DNA of 64,000 nt from Noviherbaspirillum aerium. GTDB taxonomy: Bacteria; Pseudomonadota; Gammaproteobacteria; Burkholderiales; Burkholderiaceae_D. The position numbers and the translations under genes are program-made. The stretch is taken from contig NZ_VFAH01000008.1 of assembly GCF_008929045.1 (NCBI RefSeq), positions 124,001 through 188,000 of the forward strand, written 5' to 3'. The notes under the pieces were generated by a model. It did not search any database. It was not told the origin of the DNA and was given only the letters and a program-made list of their open reading frames with translations. Numbering within the stretch: position 1 is the first letter of the stretch; each line of letters opens with the position of its first letter. This document shows, piece after piece, positions 9,121 to 17,063 of the stretch.

Positions 9121-9774
9121 CTATCTGGCTTTCACGTCCAGTTTGAACGATGCCGCGCTATCGCCCGCCGTCATCGCCAAGGGTTGTTCGGAAATCGGCG
9201 CCGATGTGGGCAAGCCGAAGTGCCAGGCCTTGAGCTGATACTTTCCGGCGGCCAGTCCTTCGATTCTTGCCTTGCCGTTCGCATCCGTCCTGGCGAAATG
9301 GGGAGTGGGAACGACATGTATATACGTCACCATCTGGTCATGAATATTGCAGCCGATTACCACGGTGCCCGGCTTGTCGAAGGTGACGGGATTCTCCGGC
9401 TGGCCGGTATAGAGTTTCAGATCGAATACCTTGGCAGGAGAAAAGGAATAGACATGATGCCGAACCGTATCATTATTTGGAAAGGCAATGCTGGTTCCTG
9501 CCTGTACCGCCGTGACCAGCGGTATGAACCTGCGGCCCTTCTGTTCAATCTCGACGATTTTCTGCAGTTTCGGTGGCGCATGGCCGGCAGCGGCTTCGGC
9601 ATATACCACGGCGTCCTGCAATGCCTGGCCACTGGCATCGAGTACCTGCACGGTCAGCGCCGCCGCGTGGGCAACGAAGGCGGATGTTGCGAGCGCAGTG
9701 AAGACGATGGCTCGCCTTGCGATTGAAGCTGGGTTGCCTGCAAGATGAGGTGGTTTGATGGCATTGCGGTCCAT
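9121..9774 (-). CDS. Periplasmic cupredoxin-like protein
   Basis: I place the start at ATG 9774, giving 217 residues with a signal peptide ending near AFVAHAAA; longer forms up to 9915 lack both a ribosome site and a sensible signal peptide. The mature protein has a plastocyanin-like fold: SIAFPNNDTVRHHVYSF carries a histidine and VVIGCNIHDQMVTYIHVV carries Cys, His and Met, the type-1 copper ligand set. The C-terminal part (about 150-217) looks like a carboxypeptidase-regulatory or beta-sandwich domain (DANGKARIEGLAAGKYQLKAW). Such proteins are often labelled methylamine utilization protein without evidence. It is the first gene of a run with the sensory GGDEF-EAL protein, so a role in copper or redox sensing is a reasonable inference. 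Confidence 0.8.
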   Translation of the reverse strand: MDRNAIKPPHLAGNPASIARRAIVFTALATSAFVAHAAALTVQVLDASGQALQDAVVYAEAAAGHAPPKLQKIVEIEQKGRRFIPLVTAVQAGTSIAFPNNDTVRHHVYSFSPAKVFDLKLYTGQPENPVTFDKPGTVVIGCNIHDQMVTYIHVVPTPHFARTDANGKARIEGLAAGKYQLKAWHFGLPTSAPISEQPLAMTAGDSAASFKLDVKAR

Positions 9775-10164
9775 CGCCTCGCTCAAGAGTTCATCATGCC
9801 TTCTTTGCATGTCTGATCTGTTGCGAGGCATTCTTGCCTTGGCTGGCGGCCGAGGTGCAAGGTGCGCCGCGAGTGCGGAAAGACAGGCGTTGGACGAGCA
9901 AGCAAATGGATTCATGGAATATCAAGGCACTGCATTGGGAACCTGCTCAGTAGCAAGTTGCTCCGGCGACTTTAGCACAAGCTTTTTCAAAAGCAATGAT
10001 CACAATTCCATTGTGCGAGCAAAACAGGGAAAAGTTGCTACAGCATGAGCGCATGAGCTGCATTGATACAAGGAGGAGAAGGGCAGAAAGAGAGCCTGGC
10101 AGGATGTTGCAGTACGCCGCGACAGACTACGGCATACAGACGATCGTCCGCCCGGAAACCAGAA
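9775..10164. other. Intergenic region upstream of cupredoxin operon
   Basis: No gene is supported here. The region should carry the promoter of the minus-strand signalling operon, but I see no clear -35/-10 pair. CAATG and CATTG form a short inverted repeat near 10000-10020. Confidence 0.4.
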
Positions 10165-10194
10165 AGGGGGTTAAACCTTTCGGTTTAACCCCCT
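10165..10194 (-). terminator. Terminator of tRNA-Arg
   Basis: AGGGGGTTAAACC and its complement make a 13-bp perfect stem with a GAAA tetraloop on the minus strand, followed by TTTCTGGTTT. It lies ten bases past the tRNA 3' end. Confidence 0.88.
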
Positions 10195-10203
10195 CGATCA
10201 ATC

Positions 10204-10280
10204 TGGTGCGGCTGGCAGGAATCGAACCCACGACCCCTTGGTTCGTAGCCAAGTACTCTATCCAGCTGAGCTACAGCCGC
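10204..10280 (-). tRNA. tRNA-Arg (ACG)
   Basis: The 77-nt gene starts GCGGCTG and ends with an encoded CCA. The D-arm GCTCAGCTGGATAGAGT, the anticodon stem-loop CTTGGCTACGAACCAAG with anticodon ACG, and the T-arm GGGTTCGAATCC are all intact. A minus-strand TATACT at 10291-10296 ends ten bases before the 5' end and can serve as -10 box. Confidence 0.97.
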
Positions 10281-10383
10281 GAAGAACAAGAGTATAGCAC
10301 CCATTCAACTAATTTTGGAAGCTTTTTGCAAAGGCGTGTCTTGCGCTTGTCGAATCGGCCATGGTTTCGGGGAGCGTGCCGCA

Positions 10384-12750
10384 TCATGCGGCGACTGTCT
10401 TTGCCGTTACCAACTTCAGAACTTCATCGCCGCCGATGGGGCGGCTGAACAGATAGCCCTGCATGATGCCGCATTCACGCTCACGCAGAAATGCCAGCTG
10501 CGCCTCCGTTTCAACGCCTTCGGCAATGACATCCATCTGCAGGCTGTGGGCGAGGCCGATAATGGCGGAAACAATTGCCCTGTCATCCGCGTCGTCGGCG
10601 ATATCCCTGACGAACGACTGGTCGATCTTGAGCACGTCGATCGGCAAACGTTTCAGATAGGACAATGAAGAGTAGCCGGTGCCGAAATCATCAATGGCTA
10701 TCTTGACACCCATGGCATGCAGGCGGTTAAGGATGGCCAGCGTCTGCTCGGCGTTTTGCATCAGAATGCTTTCGGTGATTTCAATCTCGAGCAGGTGCGG
10801 AGGCAGGCGGCATTCCTGCAGAACGGCAGCGACCAGGTTCGCAAGATCGCCGTCATGAAACTGGCGGGGCGAGACATTGACCGCCACCCGCAAGGGAACG
10901 CCGGCCGCAAGCCAGCGCTGTGCCTGCGCGCAGGCCTGGCGCAGGATCCATTCGCCGATGATGACGATCAGGCCCGACTCTTCGGCAAGGGGAATGAAAC
11001 TGGCCGGAGAGACCATTCCGAGCTTCGGCTCATGCCAACGCACCAGCGCTTCCGCGCCGTATATCTCTCCGCTGACGATTCTGCGCTGCGGCTGGAAGAC
11101 CAGCTTGAGTTCGTTGCGCTCGACGGCACCGCGCAGGCCGATTTCCATATGGAGGCGTTCCAGGGCGATGCCGTGCTGGTCATGGGTAAAGAATTCGTAT
11201 CGGCCGCCGCCGAGCGCCTTGCCCCGATATAGAGCGACATCGACATTTCTCAACAGGCTCTCGGCATCGGCGGCATCATTGGGGTAAAGCGTGATGCCAA
11301 TGCTGCCGCTGACATGGAGTTCATGCGCATTGACGATAAAGGGTTCGCGCAATGCGTCAAGCAGCTTGCGCGCCAGCGACGCCACATGATCGGCATCCTG
11401 CGCGCCGTGAATCAGCACGGCGAATTCATCGCCCCCCATGCGCGCAATCATGTCTGCCTCGCGCAGTTGGCGCCGAAGCCTGTGCGCAACCTGGCGCAAC
11501 AGATTGTCGCCTTGTTCATGGCCTATGCTGTCGTTGATGACCTTGAAACGGTCGATGTCCAGCAGCAGCAGTGCGAGGCTGTTCGATTCAGGCCCATGCG
11601 CCGCCACCGCCTGCTGCAGACGCATCGTGAAAAGGCTGCGGTTGGGCAGATCTGTCAGCGTATCGTAGTAGGTCTGGCGAAGCAGTCGTTCTTCGGCAAG
11701 CTTGACATCGGAAATGTCACTGAATACACCCACATAGTTTGTGAGTTTTCCGCGTTCATCGAGAATCCGGCTGATGCTCAGCCATTCGGGGTAGATGTCG
11801 CCATTCTTGCGCCGGTTCCAGACTTCACCCTGCCATTTTCCGGTGTCATTCACCACGCGCCACATTTCCTGGTAAAAGGAAGCCGGATGGCGGCCTGAAC
11901 TCAGCAGGCGGGGGTTGTCTCCGATGACTTCTTCCGCAGCATATCCGGTGATGCTGGAAAACGCCTTGTTTACCTTGACGATGTTTCCCTGTGCATCGGT
12001 GATGGCGATGCCTTCCAGCGAATTGTCGAAAACCTGGTTCGCCAGGCGCATCGATGCTTCCGCATGCTTGCGCGAGGTAATGTCCCGGATGCTTAACCGG
12101 ATGACCGTTTCGCTGCCGACGGCGGCCGATTGCAGTGTCAGCTCGGCAAAGGTTGGCGTGCCGTCCAGCGCATGGAATGTCCATTCGAAGGTCTGGATGC
12201 CTGGCGCCGTGGCGGCGGCTCTGATGCGCGGGCGCAGGCCCGTGAAGGACAGCGCTTGCTGGTCGTGCTGCATCGGGATGGACGACTCGGGAAGAAGTAC
12301 GCGCAAATCCTCTGCTTCTCCGACTTCCAGCAGCCTAAGTGCGGCAGGATTGCAATCAATCAGCCGCTCGGCAGTCATGAGGATGACACCCTCGCTGGTG
12401 CCTTCAAACAGGATGCGGAACAGCATGTGCCGCTTTTCCAGTTCCACCGACTGGCGTTGCTTTGCGGCCGATTGCCGATAGGTCAATGCCGCAATCACGC
12501 AGAAGAAAATGGTCGCCAGCAGTGACAGGGCCAATAGGGTATGAAGAGCGAAGTCAATATCCGCTACGGCACTGGCAATGATTTCAACGACGGCTGGCGA
12601 GGCCGGAAGTGCCGCCGTTTCGATCTGCAGTTGCTTCAGGTGACCGCTTCCTTGTTGCAGCCCCCACCAACCGGTGACGCTTACAAAAAAGCCGGAGGCG
12701 GCTCCCACAAGAAACATCACAAGTAGCAGATGGGAGGTCAGCTTGCGCAT
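10384..12750 (-). CDS. Membrane PAS-GGDEF-EAL c-di-GMP enzyme
   Basis: The start at ATG 12750 (or the adjacent ATG at 12753) gives about 788 residues; the reading frame extends up to a TTG at 12825 that has nothing to recommend it. Two membrane helices (about 5-25 and 65-90) flank a short periplasmic loop. Two PAS regions follow (about 110-230 and 240-365), then GGDEF with RMGGDEF preceded by READ, an intact RxxD site, and EAL with EALVRW, NVSPRQF, EITES, DDFGTGYSS, KIDQSF, EGVET and QGYLFSRP. Both c-di-GMP synthesis and hydrolysis look chemically possible. It stands alone, divergent from the NtrC-like regulator gene. Confidence 0.92.
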   Translation of the reverse strand: MRKLTSHLLLVMFLVGAASGFFVSVTGWWGLQQGSGHLKQLQIETAALPASPAVVEIIASAVADIDFALHTLLALSLLATIFFCVIAALTYRQSAAKQRQSVELEKRHMLFRILFEGTSEGVILMTAERLIDCNPAALRLLEVGEAEDLRVLLPESSIPMQHDQQALSFTGLRPRIRAAATAPGIQTFEWTFHALDGTPTFAELTLQSAAVGSETVIRLSIRDITSRKHAEASMRLANQVFDNSLEGIAITDAQGNIVKVNKAFSSITGYAAEEVIGDNPRLLSSGRHPASFYQEMWRVVNDTGKWQGEVWNRRKNGDIYPEWLSISRILDERGKLTNYVGVFSDISDVKLAEERLLRQTYYDTLTDLPNRSLFTMRLQQAVAAHGPESNSLALLLLDIDRFKVINDSIGHEQGDNLLRQVAHRLRRQLREADMIARMGGDEFAVLIHGAQDADHVASLARKLLDALREPFIVNAHELHVSGSIGITLYPNDAADAESLLRNVDVALYRGKALGGGRYEFFTHDQHGIALERLHMEIGLRGAVERNELKLVFQPQRRIVSGEIYGAEALVRWHEPKLGMVSPASFIPLAEESGLIVIIGEWILRQACAQAQRWLAAGVPLRVAVNVSPRQFHDGDLANLVAAVLQECRLPPHLLEIEITESILMQNAEQTLAILNRLHAMGVKIAIDDFGTGYSSLSYLKRLPIDVLKIDQSFVRDIADDADDRAIVSAIIGLAHSLQMDVIAEGVETEAQLAFLRERECGIMQGYLFSRPIGGDEVLKLVTAKTVAA

Positions 12751-13060
12751 CATGCTTTCTTTGGTGGTTGTAAAGAAGGACGATTTAGTCTTGATATTTC
12801 CTTTTAGCAAGTAATGTGCCACCAAATTTCATTGTTACATTAGAGCTTTGTTGCTGTTTTCTCCTGTAACCAAATGGATAAATCCCATCCGTTTTTTAAA
12901 ATATTTCCCGAAACCGGGAAGACCAAAGACAATTTTTCTCAATGGAAAGAAAAACGATGGCGATTCGGCTCTGAGATGGAAGGTTTGCGGTATCGTTGAG
13001 GGAGCGCAGTCGCGGGTAGCGAGTCATAGATATGAGTAGGGTGTGTAAGGGCGATCCATC
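12751..13060. other. Divergent intergenic region, GGDEF-EAL / NtrC-like
   Basis: About 310 bases separate two divergent regulatory genes and should hold both promoters. The region is AT-rich for this genome (12780-12960), but I could not assign a specific promoter or operator. A purine-rich site AAGGG at 13047 precedes the GTG start of the regulator. Confidence 0.4.
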
Positions 13061-14473
13061 GTGTTAGATCCAATGAAACAAGCAGACGTGCAGATTCTGA
13101 AATCCCTGGAGGTCCTGGTGGTGGACGATGAGCCGGCTATCCGGCAGATCCTCGCCGTACGCCTGGCCAAGGCCGGTTGTCACGTCGTCCAGGCAGCCGA
13201 TGCCACCGAAGCTCTGCAGAAACTGGCGCAGGGGGAATTCGAGGTGGCCATCAGCGATATCCAGATGCCGGATTTCGACGGCATCGAACTGGTGCGCAGG
13301 GCGCGGGCCGCCGGCGTCGATACCAACTTCATCATGATGACCGCCTATGCGTCGGTCGATACCGCGATCGAGGCGATCAAGGCCGGCGCATCCGATTACA
13401 TGATCAAGCCGGTGCGCAATGATGAAGTGCTGCATCGTGTGGCCAAGATGGCGGACATGCGCCGGCTCAGCAGCGAGAATCGGGTCCTGCGCAGCATGGT
13501 CAATGCAACGCAGGAGGAAGTGTACGGCTTTGCCTCTCCGCCCATGCGCGACCTCGAGCGGCTGATCGCCAAGGTGGCGCCGACGGACAGCACGGTGCTC
13601 GTCACCGGGGAAAGCGGAACCGGAAAAGGCGTGATCGCCCGCAAGATACATCAGCAGAGCGGGCGGGCGGGCGGCCCGTTCATTCTTGTCAATTGCGGTG
13701 CGATTCCTGAAAACCTGATGGAGAGCGAACTCTTCGGCCACGTCAAGGGTTCCTTTACCGGAGCCGACAAAGCACGCAAGGGACTTTTCCTGGAGGCGGA
13801 CAAGGGCACCATTTTCCTGGATGAAATCGGTGAGTTGCCCCTTTCGCTGCAAGTCAAGCTGCTGCATGTGATCGAGGAAAAGTCGGTACGTCCTGTCGGC
13901 AGTGAACAGGCAAAGAAGGCGGATGTCCGGATTGTGGCCGCGACCAATCGCGACCTTGCGCAGATGGTGGCCGACGGCAGGTTTCGCGAAGACCTTTATT
14001 TCAGACTGACTGTCTTTCATCTGCATGCGCCGCCGTTACGGGAACGGCGGCAGGATATTCCCGGCCTGGTCCGTTTCATGATGCGGCGAGGCGCAAGACG
14101 ACTGAACGCCGGATCGGAGGAACTGGTGATTGATCCGGATGTGGAGCAGGTCTTGAACGCCTATGACTGGCCTGGCAATGTGCGTGAACTTGAAAATGTG
14201 GTGGATCGCGCCCTGATTCTGGCCGAGGACGGACGCATCACCCGGGCCGACCTGCCGCCCCAGATTGCACGGCTGATTCCTGCTCCGGAATCGGCGGCAG
14301 CGACAGGGGACGGCCTGCGGGAACTTGTCAGGCGTTTCGAATGTTCGGTCATCGTCAAGGCCATTGCCGATGCGGGTGGAGACCGCCGTCTGGCTGCCCG
14401 CAATCTTGGCATCGGGCTTTCCAGTCTTTACCGCAAGATTGAAGAGTTCGAGACTCTGGGTTTGATGTCCTAG
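13061..14473 (+). CDS. Sigma-54-dependent NtrC-family response regulator
   Basis: The 470-residue activator starts at GTG 13061, nine bases after AAGGG; an ATG at 13073 is too far from it. Order: receiver (15-130; phospho-acceptor aspartate in ISDIQMPDFDG), AAA+ domain (about 150-390) with GESGTGKGV Walker A, FLDEIGEL Walker B, FREDLYFRL and DWPGNVRELENV, then a Fis-type helix-turn-helix (DRRLAARNLGIGLSSLYRKI). The sigma-54 contact loop reads GSFTGA instead of GAFTGA. No histidine kinase gene is adjacent, so it is an orphan. Targets are unknown; the divergent c-di-GMP gene is one candidate. Confidence 0.93.
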   Translation: MLDPMKQADVQILKSLEVLVVDDEPAIRQILAVRLAKAGCHVVQAADATEALQKLAQGEFEVAISDIQMPDFDGIELVRRARAAGVDTNFIMMTAYASVDTAIEAIKAGASDYMIKPVRNDEVLHRVAKMADMRRLSSENRVLRSMVNATQEEVYGFASPPMRDLERLIAKVAPTDSTVLVTGESGTGKGVIARKIHQQSGRAGGPFILVNCGAIPENLMESELFGHVKGSFTGADKARKGLFLEADKGTIFLDEIGELPLSLQVKLLHVIEEKSVRPVGSEQAKKADVRIVAATNRDLAQMVADGRFREDLYFRLTVFHLHAPPLRERRQDIPGLVRFMMRRGARRLNAGSEELVIDPDVEQVLNAYDWPGNVRELENVVDRALILAEDGRITRADLPPQIARLIPAPESAAATGDGLRELVRRFECSVIVKAIADAGGDRRLAARNLGIGLSSLYRKIEEFETLGLMS

Positions 14474-14484
14474 CTTTTCCTGAA

Positions 14485-14650
14485 AGTGCTGCGGGCACTC
14501 GCGGTTGCGCTAATGCACGCCCGCGTCCGGTCTTGAGCCTCAGCGCTCATTGATCCGGGCTATACGGCAACGCTTGAGCTGTTCGACAACCGAGAAAAAC
14601 CCACCTTGGTGGTCCTGACGCCCGGCATGGAGATGGGGCCATTCCGCGCC
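14485..14650 (+). pseudogene. Remnant of dCTP deaminase / dUTPase-like gene
   Basis: One plus frame reads LMHARVRS, a stop codon (14534-14536), then ASALIDPGYTATLELFDN and, after a few residues, VVLTPGMEMG. Dcd and dUTPase enzymes have the same ordered pattern: LM.HV, IDPG.., LE..N, L.PGM.IG. Similarity stops abruptly after about 14650, and no start, N-terminus or C-terminus is present. I read it as a decayed fragment; chance resemblance cannot be fully excluded. Confidence 0.4.
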
Positions 14651-14991
14651 ATTACGTTTCTTCTGCTCCAATTCTTGCCCTCAAGACGCTCCTGCGCCTC
14701 AGGATGCCAAACGTTTTCGGCTTGGCTGGATCAGGCAAGGCCGAGAAGACTTGACCGCCGGACATGGCGAGATCGGCGCCCTGGGACACGGCGCGGAGGA
14801 ATTCGCGTCATCACACAACGCGGTGCTGTGGGCAAATGTTCAAGCATCGCCAGCATAGTCGAACCGAAAACGCTCCAAGCAAGCGCACATGACCATGTCG
14901 TTTGTGCAATTTTCCTGATCGTCCCTTCAAAACATGTAGTTCCCTAGACAGAATCTTATCAAGTCGTGAATTAGGACTTTCCTAAACAAAT
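14651..14991. other. Non-coding spacer before iron-uptake genes
   Basis: This spacer has no supported gene or repeat. It connects the dcd-like remnant with the Fur-box promoter region of tonB. Base composition drops in GC towards 14930-15030, as expected for a promoter. Confidence 0.4.
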
Positions 14992-15010
14992 GAGAATTGT
15001 TATCATTATC
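14992..15010 (+). promoter_or_regulatory. Fur box upstream of tonB
   Basis: GAGAATTGTTATCATTATC matches 15 of 19 positions of the Fur consensus GATAATGATAATCATTATC. It lies about 105 bases before tonB, so iron-replete repression of the whole iron-uptake run is expected. Confidence 0.85.
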
Positions 15011-15113
15011 GTTAATGTTAATGTTGAAACCGGATGTAATTGATTTTGCGGCCGCGTCTCGCCCGTCAGGCCGCCGCCATTTTCGTCTCTGACGAAAAGC
15101 CGAAACCCAGAAC

Positions 15114-15812
15114 ATGACCCAAATCCTTCACGAAAAATTCGGCGCATTTGCACTGATTACCGCCTTTCACCTGGCTGCGCTGTGGATGCTGGCAGTCGGA
15201 TTGAACAAACCTTCACTGGCTCCGCCCGCACCCTTGCCTATGGTAATGGTTGAAATGCTTCCTGCCGTCCAGCCGGTTCAACAGCAGATCCCGCAGCCGA
15301 AGCCGCCCGAGCCCAAGCCTCAGCCGAAGGAAACGCCGAAGCCTCAGCCGAAGAAGGAAGTGGCCAAGCCGCAGCCCAAGAAGGAAGCGCCGCGCACAAC
15401 CAACAGCGAGAAAGCCTTGACGGCACCGAAGCAGGAAGCGCCGCCGGTGCAGCCGGCCGCACCGGCACCGCCCGAACCCAGCGCCCCGCCTTCACCACCC
15501 GCGCCGCCCGGACCTCCGGCGCCGGCTCCCGTGACTCCGCCGCGCTTCAATGCGGCCTACCTGAACAATCCGGCACCGGTATATCCGCCCATATTGCGTC
15601 GCGCCGGCGAGGAGGGGCGAGTCGTACTGCGCGTCTTCGTGACGGCGGAAGGCATTGCCGGCGAAGTGCAGGTGCTGCGCCCCAGCAGTTCGGCGCTGTT
15701 CGACGAAGCCGCCTTGTCAGCGGTGCGCAAATGGCGTTTCGTCCCCGCCAAGCGCGGCGATACGGCAGTCGCCGAGTGGGTCCAGGTCCCGATCGATTTC
15801 AAACTGAATTAA
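15114..15812 (+). CDS. tonB: TonB energy transducer
   Basis: The 232-residue protein couples the proton-driven ExbB-ExbD motor to outer-membrane receptors. It has an N-terminal signal-anchor helix (about 10-32), a long periplasmic Pro/Lys/Glu and Pro/Ala spacer (residues 45-140, with PKPQPK units), and a C-terminal TonB domain beginning YLNNPAPVYPPILRRAGEEG and ending KWRFVPAKRGDTAVAEWVQVPIDF. It heads the tonB-exbB-exbD set behind a Fur box. No strong ribosome site is visible before the ATG. Confidence 0.94.
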   Translation: MTQILHEKFGAFALITAFHLAALWMLAVGLNKPSLAPPAPLPMVMVEMLPAVQPVQQQIPQPKPPEPKPQPKETPKPQPKKEVAKPQPKKEAPRTTNSEKALTAPKQEAPPVQPAAPAPPEPSAPPSPPAPPGPPAPAPVTPPRFNAAYLNNPAPVYPPILRRAGEEGRVVLRVFVTAEGIAGEVQVLRPSSSALFDEAALSAVRKWRFVPAKRGDTAVAEWVQVPIDFKLN

Positions 15813-15842
15813 CGAACCCAACCATTTTTTCGAAAGCGTGTC

Positions 15843-16562
15843 ATGAACAACCCTTACGGTATCGCCAATCTCTGGCAGCAAGGTGATTCGGTTACCCATG
15901 CTGTTGCCATCATTCTGCTCGTCATGTCAATCCTGTCGTGGTACGTCATGGCCATCAAGGCCTGGAGCCTGATCCGCCTGCGCCGTCAGGCGGCCGTGGC
16001 CAGCGAGCATTTCTGGCATAGCAAAAGCCTGGAAGAGGGCATGAACCTGCTGGCGCCGGACCGCAACAACAATCCTTTCCGCGCACTTGCCGAAGACGGC
16101 GCCAACGCGGCCATGCACCATGCCATGAGCAAGGAAGACCTGCATGGCGCGCTCAACATCAGCGAATGGGTCACCAGCTGCCTGCGCCGCTCCATCGAGA
16201 ACATCACCGGCCGCCTGCAGAGCGGATTGCAGGTACTGGCATCGGTGGGCAGTACCGCGCCGTTTGTCGGCCTGTTCGGCACGGTGTGGGGCATCTACCA
16301 TGCGCTGGTGGGCATCGGCGTATCCGGGCAAGCCAGCATTGACAAGGTTGCAGGCCCGGTGGGCGAAGCGCTGATCATGACCGCGTTCGGCCTCGTCGTC
16401 GCCATTCCGGCGGTGCTCGGCTACAACGCGCTCACACGCAGCAACAAGGCCATTTTGGCGCAGCTGTCGAATTTTGCGCATGACCTGCATGCCTATCTGA
16501 TCACCGGCGGCCGCGTGGGACAGAGCCAGAATGTGGTCAGCCTGCGTGCCAAGGGAGAATAA
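15843..16562 (+). CDS. exbB: ExbB proton-channel subunit
   Basis: The 239-residue inner-membrane protein of the MotA/TolQ/ExbB family has a helix near 18-40 and two more near 135-160 and 180-205, with the conserved GLFGTVWGIYHAL and PVGEALIMTAFGLVVAIPAVLGYN segments. With ExbD it forms the proton-conducting motor that energises TonB. It ends two bases before the exbD ATG, and its stop overlaps the exbD ribosome site region (GGGAGAATAAGC), so the two are translated together. Confidence 0.95.
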   Translation: MNNPYGIANLWQQGDSVTHAVAIILLVMSILSWYVMAIKAWSLIRLRRQAAVASEHFWHSKSLEEGMNLLAPDRNNNPFRALAEDGANAAMHHAMSKEDLHGALNISEWVTSCLRRSIENITGRLQSGLQVLASVGSTAPFVGLFGTVWGIYHALVGIGVSGQASIDKVAGPVGEALIMTAFGLVVAIPAVLGYNALTRSNKAILAQLSNFAHDLHAYLITGGRVGQSQNVVSLRAKGE

Positions 16563-16564
16563 GC

Positions 16565-16981
16565 ATGAGTTTCGGCGCTTCCGACAAGGATGATGACGTG
16601 ATGTCGGAGATCAACATGACGCCCCTGGTGGACGTCATGCTGGTTTTGCTGATCATCTTCATCATTACCGTCCCCGTGATCAACCATGCGGTCAAGCTCG
16701 ACCTGCCGCGCGCCGAGAGCCAGCCCAATGATGTAAAGCCGGCGCATATCGATGTTGCCATCGATGCCAACGGCGTCGTCAGCTGGAATGGCGCCGCGGT
16801 CGACGAGCAATCCCTGAAGGGCCATATCGCAACGGCTGCCGCACTGTCGCCGCAGCCGGAGCTGCACCTGCGCGCAGACCGCAAGACACCCTATGAAAAT
16901 GTCGCGCGTCTGATGTCCGCCGCGCAGATCGGTGGCCTCAACAAGATCGGATTCGTCACCGATCCTGATGCGCCACGCTAG
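16565..16981 (+). CDS. exbD: ExbD proton-channel subunit
   Basis: The 138-residue protein has a single transmembrane helix (about 20-42, PLVDVMLVLLIIFIITVPV) containing the essential membrane aspartate, and a periplasmic domain ending AAQIGGLNKIGFVTDP. It is the ExbD/TolR partner of ExbB. Spacing to exbB is two bases. The next gene, an iron-binding protein, follows after about 80 bases. Confidence 0.95.
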   Translation: MSFGASDKDDDVMSEINMTPLVDVMLVLLIIFIITVPVINHAVKLDLPRAESQPNDVKPAHIDVAIDANGVVSWNGAAVDEQSLKGHIATAAALSPQPELHLRADRKTPYENVARLMSAAQIGGLNKIGFVTDPDAPR

Positions 16982-17063
16982 TCATTGCATTACCAATGAA
17001 GCACCCGGGCTGCCGATGGGCCGTCTGGTGCGCCATTGCACCGTTCAAGAATAAGGATTTCTC

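Noticed and set aside
6922-9726. Very long plus-strand open frame (934 codons)
   Set aside because: It lies antisense to the GGDEF-EAL and cupredoxin-like genes, whose catalytic motifs are intact. It spans both genes and their junction and shows no known domain; high-GC codon bias keeps the opposite frame open.
13064-14026. Minus-strand open frame opposite the NtrC-like gene
   Set aside because: The plus-strand frame has receiver, AAA+ and Fis domains; the antisense frame has none and no ribosome site.
14606-14947. Plus-strand frame of 113 codons as an intact gene
   Set aside because: It starts at TTG within the dcd-like remnant, lacks a ribosome site and turns into Arg/Ala-rich nonsense; only the first part resembles a protein family.
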